Below, piece by piece: positions 35,247-44,198 of a stretch of DNA of 64,000 nt. The DNA comes from Mycolicibacterium peregrinum. GTDB taxonomy: Bacteria > Actinomycetota > Actinomycetes > Mycobacteriales > Mycobacteriaceae. The stretch covers positions 1 to 64,000 of the forward strand of contig NZ_LZSO01000039.1 of assembly GCF_001665785.1 (NCBI RefSeq), in the 5' to 3' direction. Each line of letters opens with the position of its first letter. The first letter of the stretch is position 1. A program made the position numbers and the translations under genes. The notes beneath the pieces are model-generated. The model made no database searches, was not told the origin of the DNA, and worked only from the letters and a program-made list of their open reading frames with translations.

Positions 35247-36757
35247 GGCCCTTCCTGAGCGGGTGTCAGGTGCACGGCAGTTCCGCGAACCAGCGGCGCG
35301 AACAAGAGATCGGTGGCGACATTTGTGTTGCCACCCAACAGGTATCCCAATTGACTCTTCTCCTGACGACTTCCGACCGGCCCGATGTTGCCGCCGATGA
35401 TCGCCGCCTGGGGGACGGCGCCGGAGTCAGGGGGCGGTGGGGTCTCCGCCGGCAGTGGCGGGGGAAGCGGCTGAGAGGGTGCCTGCGAACTGTCGGGTGG
35501 AACGGCGCCAGGAGGGCCGCCGGGTTGTGGCGGCCCGTCCGGGCGCGGCGCATCCGGGGGTAGTACCGATCCGCGAGGCGGCGCGTAGTTGGGCCGATTC
35601 TCGTTCACGCCGGGGGGAATTGGAAGCCCCACCGAACCCAACGCCGGAGTCAATGCTGGGGCAGTCGGCACTTCGGGGGCGGTGAAGCAGCTCGGACCGA
35701 GCATGTCTCCGTATCGTGGGCAGTCGGCGCGGACGTAGGTTCGGCTGGGGGTGAGGGCGACCACCGCCTTTGCCTGGATCTGGTTGGTCTCCCAGTTCCA
35801 CCCGCCGTCCACAAAGGTGGTGACCAGCTCTTGCGCGTTCATCAGGATGGAGTGGATGGTGCCGCCGTGATCGGCGAGGGTACCCAGGACCGGTGTCAAC
35901 TTGGTGGTGATGTTGATCAGCCGGTCAGATTGATTGTTGAACGCGTCACCGACGTTTTGGATGGTTCCGCTTGCGGCAGAAAGAAAATTGGTCAATTGCA
36001 CCTGCTTTTCGGCCAGTGTGCGCATCGGTCGCACGGCGACGTCTAGAGAATCGAGCAGCTCGGGGGCCGTCGTTCGCAATCCGGTTGTGGCCGCGGTGAG
36101 TGCCGAGATCGTGGACGGTCCAGGTTCGCCCGAAACAACGGTATTAAGCTGTGTCACAATCTCATTGAGATCGTGAGCGGCGGCCTGCAGGCGGTCACCG
36201 CGGCCACTGGTGGCATCACCCAACGTGGTGAGCCATCCGACACTGTTGTCATTGGGTTCCCGGCCGATCGCGGCCAGTACCTGTCGGAATTTCTCCACCG
36301 TCGTCTGGAACAGCACAGTCGGCAAGGTCTGGTCTTCGTGAATGACGGCGCCGCCACGCAATGGCGGAGATTTCGTCCCGTTGTCGACCAATTGCACCGA
36401 CGAAACGGCGAACACGTTGGACGGCACTACGCGTGCGGTAACCGTGTCCGGGATTCCGGCGGCGTACTGCGGCTTCAGGTTCAGTCTGACGATGTTGGGC
36501 TGCCCGGATTGTGCCGGGGTGACATCGGAGACAAATCCGACGAGGACACCACGGAACTTGACGTCCGACTTGGTCGGCAGGCCGTCACCGACATTGACCA
36601 TTTCCGCGCTCACCCTTACGAACGGGTCCAGTGCGCCACGGGATTTCGCGATCAACAGCGACACGGTCGTCGCTGCGATCACCACGAACACCATGCCCAC
36701 CACGGCGAGTCGTGCGGTGGATGGGCCACGGCCTTCGGCGTCGAACGAGTTCGGCAT
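35243..36757 (-). CDS. mceA: MceA-type Mce family protein
   Basis: 504 residues. TM helix at about residues 14-34, MCE domain at about 43-125 (FVRVSAEMVNVGDGLPTKSDVKFRGVLVGFV), helical region to about 330, then a 170-residue Pro-rich tail (PPDAPRPDGPPQPGGPPG). First MCE subunit. Its start codon follows the yrbEB stop directly. Some MceA proteins bind host or sterol ligands; the lipid here is not known. Confidence 0.92.
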   Translation of the reverse strand: MPNSFDAEGRGPSTARLAVVGMVFVVIAATTVSLLIAKSRGALDPFVRVSAEMVNVGDGLPTKSDVKFRGVLVGFVSDVTPAQSGQPNIVRLNLKPQYAAGIPDTVTARVVPSNVFAVSSVQLVDNGTKSPPLRGGAVIHEDQTLPTVLFQTTVEKFRQVLAAIGREPNDNSVGWLTTLGDATSGRGDRLQAAAHDLNEIVTQLNTVVSGEPGPSTISALTAATTGLRTTAPELLDSLDVAVRPMRTLAEKQVQLTNFLSAASGTIQNVGDAFNNQSDRLINITTKLTPVLGTLADHGGTIHSILMNAQELVTTFVDGGWNWETNQIQAKAVVALTPSRTYVRADCPRYGDMLGPSCFTAPEVPTAPALTPALGSVGLPIPPGVNENRPNYAPPRGSVLPPDAPRPDGPPQPGGPPGAVPPDSSQAPSQPLPPPLPAETPPPPDSGAVPQAAIIGGNIGPVGSRQEKSQLGYLLGGNTNVATDLLFAPLVRGTAVHLTPAQEGP

Positions 36758-37618
36758 CTAGCCCCCGAACCTCGCGCCGGCATCGACGCCCCACATCGCC
36801 ATGGTCAGCAACGCGTTCAAGATGACGATCACGGTGATCGTCGCGCGCATCGCGTGACCGGCCGCCACCCCCACTCCTTCGGGGCCGCCTGAGGCGAAAT
36901 ACCCGTAATAGCACTGGGTAGCCGAGCCGACGAAGATGAACACGACCGCCTTGATCAGGGCGTACATGACATCGCGGCTGCTACTGAACAATTCGAAATA
37001 GTGTTGGTAGGTTCCGGGAGAGGTGCCGGCGATCACCGCCACCACACCGCGGGCGGACAGGTATGCAGTGGCCAGGCACACCATGAACAGCGGAATGCTG
37101 GCCACCATGGCCGCCAGGACACGAGTGGTCACCAGATACGGAACAGGTCTGATCGCCAGTGCGTCCATGGCATCGATCTCTTCGGCGATGCGCATGGCGC
37201 CCAACTGTGCGGTGAACCGGCACCCGGCCTGGGTCGTGAAGGCCAGAGCGATCATGATCGGCACCAGCTCGCGCGTCGAACCCCAGGAAGACAGCAGACC
37301 GGTCGCCGGCCCGAGTCCGAGGAGATTCAAAGCGTTGTATCCCTCAACCGCCAGAAGTGCGCCGGCGGTGATGCCCAGGACCACGGCGACACCCACTGTG
37401 CCGCCGCCGACCACGATAGATCCGTTGCCCCAACTGATATCGGAGAGATTTCGGAAGAATTCGCGGCGGTACCGGCCGAGGGTCAGGGGGATCGCCAGCA
37501 GAATCTGGCCGAAGAAGTGCAGCATGTGCCCCGCCCGGGCCAGGGGGCGGATGACTGTGTCGGCAGCCTGCAATGCGGGGCCGACAAGCGGCGGGCGAAA
37601 CGGTGCGGCGACGGCCAT
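36758..37618 (-). CDS. yrbEB: YrbE/MlaE-type Mce permease, B subunit
   Basis: 286 residues with about six TM helices. The MlaE-family conserved region is GLGPATGLLSSWGSTRELVPIMIALAFTTQAGCRFTAQLGAMRIAEEIDAMDALAI, where the EIDAM segment contacts the Mkl ATPase. It pairs with YrbEA to form the inner-membrane channel of the Mce importer. The ATPase (MceG/Mkl) is encoded elsewhere, as usual. It is 2 nt from yrbEA. Confidence 0.93.
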   Translation of the reverse strand: MAVAAPFRPPLVGPALQAADTVIRPLARAGHMLHFFGQILLAIPLTLGRYRREFFRNLSDISWGNGSIVVGGGTVGVAVVLGITAGALLAVEGYNALNLLGLGPATGLLSSWGSTRELVPIMIALAFTTQAGCRFTAQLGAMRIAEEIDAMDALAIRPVPYLVTTRVLAAMVASIPLFMVCLATAYLSARGVVAVIAGTSPGTYQHYFELFSSSRDVMYALIKAVVFIFVGSATQCYYGYFASGGPEGVGVAAGHAMRATITVIVILNALLTMAMWGVDAGARFGG

Positions 37619-37620
37619 GT

Positions 37621-38487
37621 CTAGAGGCTGGCTTTCGGGAACAGCAGGAGATAGAACTGGCTCATCGCAACGTTGACGATCATCAAGAGCAGGATCGCTT
37701 CGACAACGGCGGCGTTCACTGAGTTCGCCACGCCCGCCGGTCCACCAGATGTGGCCAGTCCCTTGTGACAGCTGATGACTGCCACGATCGCTCCGAACAC
37801 GATTGCCTTGCTCAGCGCCAGAACGAGGTCTCCCTCGGTGGCAAACGATGCGAACGTTGCCACAAATGAACCGGGCGTACCGTTCTGCATGTAGATGTTG
37901 AACAGGTATCCGACGAAGAAACCGGCGCAGGTGGCCAGACCGGTCAACGCGATACCGACGACGATCACCGCCGCGAACCGGGGCACGACCAGACGCTGGA
38001 TGGCCGAGACCCCCATGACCTCCATCGCGGCGATCTCTTCACGCATGGTTCGGGATCCCAGATCGGCGCTGACTGCAGAGCCGACGGCGGCGGCGAGCAG
38101 AATCGCCGCTACCAGGGGGGCGCCCTGGCGGATCACCACGAGCCCGTTGGCCGCACCAGACAACGACTCAGCACCCACCTGTCCGGCGAGCACCCCGAAC
38201 TGAATCGACAACGTGACACCGACCGGGATCGTCACCAGAAGGGTTGGCACCAGCGAAGTGCCGGCCATGAAGGCCGCTTGCCGGACGAACTCTTTGAACG
38301 GGAATCGACCGGCGAACACATCCAGAATGAAGAACTGCAGCGTACGGACGCCCAGTGCGGTCTGCCCTCCGACCGTTTCGAGCGCTTGTAACGGGTGCGA
38401 TCGGATGTAACGGCGTACTCCCGCCCCGATCTCGCCGATAGCCGATCGCTCGCCCGGTTCGGTGAGCACGCCGGGTGAAGTCGTCAT
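37621..38487 (-). CDS. yrbEA: YrbE/MlaE-type Mce permease, A subunit
   Basis: 288 residues from the ATG at 38487; the frame extends upstream but with no typical start or permease-like sequence. Conserved core: LLVTIPVGVTLSIQFGVLAGQVGAESLSGAANGLVVIRQGAPLVAAILLAAAVGSAVSADLGSRTMREEIAAMEVMG. First gene of the yrbEAB-mceABCDEF-mas-DUF3298 operon. A TetR-type operator copy lies 258 nt upstream of the start. Confidence 0.93.
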   Translation of the reverse strand: MTTSPGVLTEPGERSAIGEIGAGVRRYIRSHPLQALETVGGQTALGVRTLQFFILDVFAGRFPFKEFVRQAAFMAGTSLVPTLLVTIPVGVTLSIQFGVLAGQVGAESLSGAANGLVVIRQGAPLVAAILLAAAVGSAVSADLGSRTMREEIAAMEVMGVSAIQRLVVPRFAAVIVVGIALTGLATCAGFFVGYLFNIYMQNGTPGSFVATFASFATEGDLVLALSKAIVFGAIVAVISCHKGLATSGGPAGVANSVNAAVVEAILLLMIVNVAMSQFYLLLFPKASL

Positions 38488-38744
38488 GACAGCCCATTTC
38501 GATCGGTGCCCAGCGGTACACAGGCGCCGGGCCTCGCGGGAGGCCGCATGATCAACCGCGGGTTCGACGGCACCATCTGAAGTCTTTCCCCTCCCCGGAG
38601 TCGGATTCTCAGCTTCGTTAGCTCGCGATGGTGGCGTCAACGCACCCTCGCCAAGTTGAAATGACGTCAGCGCCGGACGGAAGGTGCGTAGCTTCGTGAG
38701 GGATGGCGCCACCAGCAGTGATATTTGAGAAAAATCGCGGACGA

Positions 38745-38761
38745 TCTCTCACGCTGCGAGA
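38745..38761. promoter_or_regulatory. TetR-type operator copy upstream of the mce operon
   Basis: TCTCTCA-CGC-TGCGAGA, one mismatch to the perfect palindrome at 42655-42671. It lies between the P450 stop and yrbEA. The rest of 38488-38845 shows no supported gene and probably contains the mce promoter. Confidence 0.65.
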
Positions 38762-38845
38762 GTGAGATTGCACCCCGGTCGTCGCGGCCGCACCAAGTAC
38801 GAATGGGGGCAGTGACGCTCAACAGGGGACCGGGAGATTCGCTCG

Positions 38846-40144
38846 TCATCGGACTTCGAGGTGGAGGTGCTCCAATCGGCGGACGAGGATGCTGGGCAGC
38901 CAATCGCCGACGTCAACGGCGTCGATCCAGCTCGTGTGTTCGAGCAAGTGGCCCAACACGATCCGCGCCTCGAGCCGGGCGAGCGCGGCTCCGATGCAGA
39001 AGTGGGCTCCCTTACCGAAGGTGACGTGTCCCTTGGCTCCGGCGCGATCGAGCAGAAACTCGTTGGGCGCCTCGAACTGCGCCGGGTCACGATTGGCCGC
39101 GCCCCAGAGCAAAAGGAGGTGCGAGTTGGCCGGAAGCGCCACCCCACCCAACGAGGTGTCCCGCCAGACGTGGCGGTAATGACCTCGGAATGGTGGTTCG
39201 TAGCGAAGTGTCTCTTCGATGAAGGCCGACAACAAGAGGGGGTTGTCCCGGAGTTGCCGCTGAACGTCAGGCTGGTTCGCCAGCACCCACACCGCGCTGC
39301 CCAGCAGCGAGGCCGTGGATTCGCCACCGGCGCTGAAGAGAGTGAGCATGATGCCCAGGGCCACGATCTGGTCGAGTTCACCGGACTCGTAACGCTGAGC
39401 CATATCGGTGATCAGGCCGGGTTTGGGGTCGACGGCCGCTTTCTCGAAATACTCCATCACGTACCCGGACAGTTCGAGCACTGCCGCCCCGGCGGCCTCG
39501 ATCTGTGTCGAGCTGACCACGCCGTCGAGCAACGTCGTTGTGGCGTAGCCCAATCGGATGAGGTTGTCTACGTCGACATCGGGCAGTCCCAACAGTTCTG
39601 CCACCACCATCATCGGCAGCCGGTTGGCGATCGCACTCATCCACTCGATCTGGCCATCGCGCAGGTTCTCGTTCCACAGCCGGGCAGCGGTCTGGGTGGC
39701 GAATCGCTCGATGATCCGAACCCGCCGTGCCGACAGGTGCGGCAGCAGGATCTTGCGGTGCACGGCGTGCACCGGATCATCTGCGGTGGCCAGCGCGTGC
39801 ATGGACCCGCCGGGCTCACCCATGGGAAAGGGTGTCACCGTCCCGTCGTCGTGGTAGACAATGGTGGCGGTGAGGTTGGAAGAGAAGTCCTCGACCCTGG
39901 TGACAGCCTCGACTACGGCGTCCCAACCGCACACCACGAAGAACGCGGAATCGCCCACGCGATGCACGGGCGCTTCATCACGCATGCGGTCATAGACCGG
40001 GTAGGGGTTCTGGATCGCGTCCGCGCCGAAGAAGCTGGCCGGGTTGTCGAGTACGGTCACCGGCTCAGGCTCTTCCGCGGCCACGCGGCCGGTCAAGGTG
40101 CCGATGCGAGGTTGATTACGGGACAGCGCCGGCGGCGCCGCCAC
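38846..40144 (-). CDS. cytochrome P450
   Basis: 432 residues (GTG start at 40144). I-helix oxygen-activation motif AGGEST (SAGGESTASLLG), ExxR in EETLRYEPP, and heme Cys loop FGKGAHFCIGAALARLEA. No membrane anchor, as in bacterial class I P450s needing ferredoxin. Mycobacterial P450s next to mce genes often act on sterols or branched lipids; the substrate here is not known. It follows another P450 (78 nt) and precedes the mce operon on the same strand. Confidence 0.93.
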   Translation of the reverse strand: MAAPPALSRNQPRIGTLTGRVAAEEPEPVTVLDNPASFFGADAIQNPYPVYDRMRDEAPVHRVGDSAFFVVCGWDAVVEAVTRVEDFSSNLTATIVYHDDGTVTPFPMGEPGGSMHALATADDPVHAVHRKILLPHLSARRVRIIERFATQTAARLWNENLRDGQIEWMSAIANRLPMMVVAELLGLPDVDVDNLIRLGYATTTLLDGVVSSTQIEAAGAAVLELSGYVMEYFEKAAVDPKPGLITDMAQRYESGELDQIVALGIMLTLFSAGGESTASLLGSAVWVLANQPDVQRQLRDNPLLLSAFIEETLRYEPPFRGHYRHVWRDTSLGGVALPANSHLLLLWGAANRDPAQFEAPNEFLLDRAGAKGHVTFGKGAHFCIGAALARLEARIVLGHLLEHTSWIDAVDVGDWLPSILVRRLEHLHLEVR

Positions 40145-40198
40145 GATTCTCAGTACGGTCGTCTTACCAGGGATGTTTCAGCGAACTCGCCGCCATGG

Positions 40199-40215
40199 TC
40201 TCTCAGGCTGAGAAC
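40199..40215. promoter_or_regulatory. TetR-type operator copy upstream of the second P450
   Basis: TCTCTCA-GGC-TGAGAAC, two mismatches in one arm relative to 42655-42671; 55 nt upstream of the P450 GTG start, in the spacer between the two P450 genes. Confidence 0.55.
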
Positions 40216-40221
40216 GTCGTC

Positions 40222-41511
40222 CTAACAATGCAATCGGACGGGCAGGTGGACCGGTCCACGTAACGAGCTGTTGGTCGACCACACCGCCGGGGCCGTGGCG
40301 GAGATCCGTGACACGCGATTGACCAGTTCCCGAAGGACCGCGACGGCTTCCATGCGCGCCAGCGGTGCACCCAGGCACATGTGAGCACCGTAACCAAATG
40401 CGACGTGCGCGCGCGGATTGCGATCAGCGCGGTACGTATCGGGGTCGTCGAAAGCCGATGGATCCCGGTTTGCCGCGCCGAATGACAACAAGAGTCGCGC
40501 CCCCGACGGGATGGTGACCTCACCGACTCGGTACGGAGCGCGGGTGTACCGGTACAGGTTCTGGACCGGGCTGCCGTAGCGGAGCTGTTCCTCCACGGCC
40601 ATCGGGATGAGATCGGGTTCAGCGCGGATCATGTCGTACTGGTCCGGGTAGCGTGCGAACGTATCGAAAAGTCCGCCGAGCAGGTTGGTGGTCGTTTCGT
40701 TGCCGGCTATCAACAGCAAGATCGCGATGTAGAACAGCTGATCGTCGGTCAACGTACCGTCAGTGTTGTGCTCGAGAAGCCGCCCCAGAACCGTGTCGGA
40801 GCCTTTGAGTTCGCCCGTCGCCAGGTGGTCGAGGAAGTAGCGACGCAAGGCCATCGCAGCCCGCAACGACTTGGCTGTGTTGAGCACACCGGCCGGCGTG
40901 GGAGTGAAGTCGATGAGTTTGACACTGTCCTCCGACCAACGCCGGAAGTCGTCGATGTCGCGCTCAGGGACTCCGAGAATGGCTGCGATCAGGCGCAACG
41001 GCATCGGGATCGCCAGGCGTCCAACGACATCGCTGCCCGGTTCGGCAATCAGGGTGTCGACCAGTTCGGCGGCGAGATCGTTGATTGTCGTCTGCCAACT
41101 GTCGAGGGCCCGCTTGGTGAACGCCGGTTGCACCTGCTTGCGCAGTCGGTTGTGGTCTTCACCGTCAGTGACCACCACGAGGTCGGCAGCCATCCGGATC
41201 CGGGTCACCCCATGGCTGCTCGTGACCTGCTCGGTGTCACGCAATGCGGCGCGGACATCCTCGAGACGGTGCAGGATCCAGGTGGCGCGACGAGGGCTGT
41301 AATGCACTCGGTCACTGCTGTGCAACTGTGCGTAGGCCTCGAACGGCTGTGCGGCAGTGGCGGGGTCGAGGGGGTCATAGTCGGTGTTGACCGCTCCAGC
41401 CCAGCCGCGATAACCCAGTCGTCGGGTGCGCACGGCGGCTGACAGGTTCATCTGGATGGCGGACGTCAACGGTTTCAGCATTGTCGTTGCGTCGCGTGTT
41501 GTGGGCGTCAT
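40222..41511 (-). CDS. cytochrome P450
   Basis: 429 residues. I-helix LLIAGNETTTNLLGG, ExxR in EEQLRYGSP, heme loop FGYGAHMCLGAPLARMEA, and the N-terminal TDGEDHNRLRKQVQPAFT typical of the CYP superfamily C-helix. It differs clearly from the neighbouring P450, so it is not a recent duplicate. It lies 72 nt downstream of the esterase gene, in the same direction. Confidence 0.93.
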   Translation of the reverse strand: MTPTTRDATTMLKPLTSAIQMNLSAAVRTRRLGYRGWAGAVNTDYDPLDPATAAQPFEAYAQLHSSDRVHYSPRRATWILHRLEDVRAALRDTEQVTSSHGVTRIRMAADLVVVTDGEDHNRLRKQVQPAFTKRALDSWQTTINDLAAELVDTLIAEPGSDVVGRLAIPMPLRLIAAILGVPERDIDDFRRWSEDSVKLIDFTPTPAGVLNTAKSLRAAMALRRYFLDHLATGELKGSDTVLGRLLEHNTDGTLTDDQLFYIAILLLIAGNETTTNLLGGLFDTFARYPDQYDMIRAEPDLIPMAVEEQLRYGSPVQNLYRYTRAPYRVGEVTIPSGARLLLSFGAANRDPSAFDDPDTYRADRNPRAHVAFGYGAHMCLGAPLARMEAVAVLRELVNRVSRISATAPAVWSTNSSLRGPVHLPVRLHC

Positions 41512-41583
41512 GACACACGGAGACCTTCCGGAAGGGCGAACTGGGGGGATGTGCGGGGTGCAGTGCTCGAGGTCGAGAGCCGA

Positions 41584-42516
41584 TCACGACAATCGAAAGG
41601 CGTCGGCCAAACTGAGGCACTGTTTGACAAAAAACGCCTGTGCAACAGCAGCTTTCGGGGCCACCTCGTCGAATCCGTGAAACGCTCCGTTGACCACGAC
41701 AAGCTCGCAGGGCACGCCCGCGGCGCGCAGGTCTTCCGCATAAGCGGCGTCCTCGTCGCAGAACAGATCCAGTGATCCGACACCGATCCACGCTGGCGGC
41801 AGCCCACCAAGGTCCGGACGTCGTCCAGGCACGGCAATCGCTGGATCCGCATCGCCGAGGTAAGCCGTCCAGCTGAATCGGTTCGATTTGGTGTTCCAGA
41901 AGCGAAAGTTGTGCGCATTCGGATGGATCCGGTCGGACGTGCGGTCGTCGAGCATCGGATAGGCCAGCAGCTGCCGGACCACGGTGACCGTATCGGAGTC
42001 GCGCAACCGGAACGCCAGGGCGGCCGCGAGGCCGGCGCCCGAACTCTGACCGCCGATCGCGATCCGTCCTGGATCAACCTCGGGTGACGCGAGGAGGTGG
42101 CTGAGCGCATCATGGCAGTCCTGCAGCGCCGCCGGATACGGATGCTCAGGCGCGAGGCGGTACTCGACGGAGGCCACGGTGATATCGAGTGCGTCCGCGA
42201 ACGCTCGACATAACCGGTCACCCAGGCTGGCGCGGCCGGCGACATATCCACCGCCGTGCATCCACAGCAGGGCCGGCCGCGCGCTGGACCTCTCGTTCCC
42301 TCGAAAAATACGCACGTTCACCCCATCCCCGAGCGATACGACATCGATGCCCGCAACCCGGGACTTTCGCAGCGCCATCAGCCGGCGCACCGCCTTGAGA
42401 GCAGTGGCAGTCCCGGCATTGCCCCGCGGAGCGATCCGCGCCAGCGCCTTGAGCTCGGGATGAAAGTCGTTTCGGGCGCCTACCGCGGGTACCGCGCCGG
42501 CCCGGCTGAATCGCAT
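41584..42516 (-). CDS. HSL-family alpha/beta hydrolase (esterase/lipase)
   Basis: 310 residues from the ATG at 42516 (a TTG at about 42552 is possible; the longer frame crosses the operator and is rejected). Oxyanion-hole motif HGGGY, nucleophile elbow GQSSGAG, acid in DLFCDED and His in GAFHGFD. Hormone-sensitive-lipase family members hydrolyse short or medium acyl esters and in mycobacteria are often called Lip. First gene of the leftward esterase-P450-P450-mce block, divergent from a TetR gene. Confidence 0.88.
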   Translation of the reverse strand: MRFSRAGAVPAVGARNDFHPELKALARIAPRGNAGTATALKAVRRLMALRKSRVAGIDVVSLGDGVNVRIFRGNERSSARPALLWMHGGGYVAGRASLGDRLCRAFADALDITVASVEYRLAPEHPYPAALQDCHDALSHLLASPEVDPGRIAIGGQSSGAGLAAALAFRLRDSDTVTVVRQLLAYPMLDDRTSDRIHPNAHNFRFWNTKSNRFSWTAYLGDADPAIAVPGRRPDLGGLPPAWIGVGSLDLFCDEDAAYAEDLRAAGVPCELVVVNGAFHGFDEVAPKAAVAQAFFVKQCLSLADAFRLS

Positions 42517-42654
42517 GAACACAGGCTCGGTGTCGCGCGGTTCGACCGTCAATAGTGTGCCGCCAGGTTGCGAAGCGGGGTTGTCCGAAACAGGATCCCG
42601 GTTTCGCAGGACAGTGGCCGGAGCTGGCCCTAGCCTGAGAGAGACAGAGGATCT

Positions 42655-42671
42655 TCTCTCAGGGTGAGAGA
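42655..42671. promoter_or_regulatory. TetR operator at the esterase/TetR divergent promoter
   Basis: TCTCTCA-GGG-TGAGAGA, a perfect 17-bp palindrome with 7-bp arms. A third half-site, CCTGAGAGA at 42634-42642, gives a perfect 9-bp inverted repeat with TCTCTCAGG. The cluster lies between the esterase start and the TetR start. Confidence 0.75.
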
Positions 42672-42708
42672 GCGAATCGTCGGAATGTCGAGCTGTGGGG
42701 GCTACACG

Positions 42709-43296
42709 ATGACGCGACAGGACTGGCTTGTCGGTACGGACCGTCGATCCGAGGCGGTGGAACGGATCTTCGCCGCGGCCGCCGAACTCGTTTCCCAACA
42801 GGGGTTCGAGGCGTTCACCATCGACGCGCTGTCGGCGAGGGTGCATTGCTCCCCCGCCACCATCTATCGGCACGCCGGCGGCAAGGCCGCGATCCTCGAA
42901 GGCGTGGTGCGGCGACTGTCGGCGCGCATCGTGCGACACGTATCCGAGGCGATCGATGGCCTACACGGTTCGGAACGGATCGTCACTGCCCTGGTCGTCG
43001 CACTCGACCATATCCGGTCCGAGCCGCTCGGCCCGTTGATGATGGGGGCGATCCGACCTGATCAGAACAACGGCTGGCTGACCGGATCGCCTCTGGTGGA
43101 AGAACTCGCCGAGCGCATGATCGGTCGATCCGATCCGCTGGCAGCCCAGTGGCTGATTCGCGTCACCCTGGCGCTGTGGTATTTCCCGGTCAAGGACCGA
43201 GAGGCCGAATACGAGATCGCCGCGCGCTTCGTAGGCCCGAGCTTCACCGTCGAAGGTGAGACCGCCTTCCGGCCGGAAAACGTTGCAGCCCAGTAG
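42709..43296 (+). CDS. TetR-family regulator of the esterase-P450-mce block
   Basis: 195 residues from the ATG at 42709 (GGGGG upstream); GTG 42664 lies in the operator and ATG 42685 is possible. The HTH is at about residues 14-60: EAVERIFAAAAELVSQQGFEAFTIDALSARVHCSPATIYRHAGGK. The C-terminal domain contains RIVTALVVALDHIRSEPLG. It is divergent from the esterase. Matching operators recur before the second P450 and yrbEA, so it is the likely repressor of the block, as Mce3R is for mce3. Ligand unknown. Confidence 0.9.
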   Translation: MTRQDWLVGTDRRSEAVERIFAAAAELVSQQGFEAFTIDALSARVHCSPATIYRHAGGKAAILEGVVRRLSARIVRHVSEAIDGLHGSERIVTALVVALDHIRSEPLGPLMMGAIRPDQNNGWLTGSPLVEELAERMIGRSDPLAAQWLIRVTLALWYFPVKDREAEYEIAARFVGPSFTVEGETAFRPENVAAQ

Positions 43297-43308
43297 CCTT
43301 CAGTCGAT

Positions 43309-43587
43309 TCAGGCGGCGGCGAAGTAGAGGCCCAACAGGAGCCCGAAGAGGCCGACCAGCCATCCGTGGGTCGTCACCTTCAGCCACGTGGGCGCCCGCC
43401 GGACCTCCATGAAGTGCCATATCACCAGCTGTGCTTTGAATGCGGCAATCAGCAGCACGATTGCGGTGACCGTGGCGCTGAGGTGGTGCGCCTGGCCGCC
43501 GTCACGAGCGGTCAGCCACGATGCCACGGTCACCACCGTGAGCAGCGCCCAGACCAAGGTCAGTGGGTTACGAAGATAGGCCGTCAC
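43309..43587 (-). CDS. cytochrome c oxidase subunit IV-like (NorF/CyoD-type) protein
   Basis: 92 residues from the GTG at 43587, 5 nt after the upstream stop; the frame beyond is not used. Three TM helices: NPLTLVWALLTVVTVASWL, ATVTAIVLLIAAFKAQLVIWHFMEVR, and THGWLVGLFGLLLGLYF. The central AxxKAxLVIxxFMEvR motif is that of prokaryotic subunit IV. It is the last gene of the four-gene membrane operon. Confidence 0.8.
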   Translation of the reverse strand: MTAYLRNPLTLVWALLTVVTVASWLTARDGGQAHHLSATVTAIVLLIAAFKAQLVIWHFMEVRRAPTWLKVTTHGWLVGLFGLLLGLYFAAA

Positions 43588-43592
43588 ACAGA

Positions 43593-44198
43593 TCACCTCA
43601 TCAAGTAGAGCAACGCGAAGAGAACGAGCCACAGCACATCGACCATGTGCCAATAGGTCGCGCCGGTTTCCACGAAACCGATTCGGGGCGTTGCTGTCCC
43701 GCGCAGGGAATGGATGACGAAGCTGAGTATGACCAGCCCGAGAAGCACGTGGCACAGGTGCATTCCCGTCATCACGAAGTAGTACATGAAGAACAGGTTT
43801 GTCCCCGGGGTCATGCCGGCCGTGATCTCCGGAATGTACTCGAACATCTTCAGTAATGGGAAGGCCGCGCCGCAGGCCAGTCCCAGGCAGAGCAGCCGGT
43901 AGGCGTCAGCGGTCTTCCCGGACCGGGCCGCCGAGGTGCCCAGCGCGACGAATAGCGAACTTGTCAGCAGCACAACGGTATTGACGATGCCGATATCGAG
44001 GTTGAGCTTCGATTGGCTTTGCAGGAATGTGCTGTGATCTTGGCCGCGGAAATACATGTAGGCCACGAAGTAGATGCCGAAGATGATCAGGTCGCCGATG
44101 ACGAAGAACCACATGCTCGGAGCGCCGGGCAGGCGCCCCCGGACTACATTCTGCGGGTCGGCGGTTTGGATGCCGAAATGCTCTGAGACTTCGGTCAT
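43593..44198 (-). CDS. heme-copper oxidase subunit III-like (NorE-type) protein
   Basis: 201 residues, five TM helices. Subunit III patterns: PSMWFFVIGDLIIFGIYFVAYMYFR, MYYFVMTGMHLCHVLLGLVILSF, and the C-terminal TGATYWHMVDVLWLVLFALLYL (WHfVDxxWxxxF). No subunit I or II is nearby, which resembles NorE accessories more than a full oxidase. It overlaps the upstream gene by 4 nt. Confidence 0.88.
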   Translation of the reverse strand: MTEVSEHFGIQTADPQNVVRGRLPGAPSMWFFVIGDLIIFGIYFVAYMYFRGQDHSTFLQSQSKLNLDIGIVNTVVLLTSSLFVALGTSAARSGKTADAYRLLCLGLACGAAFPLLKMFEYIPEITAGMTPGTNLFFMYYFVMTGMHLCHVLLGLVILSFVIHSLRGTATPRIGFVETGATYWHMVDVLWLVLFALLYLMR

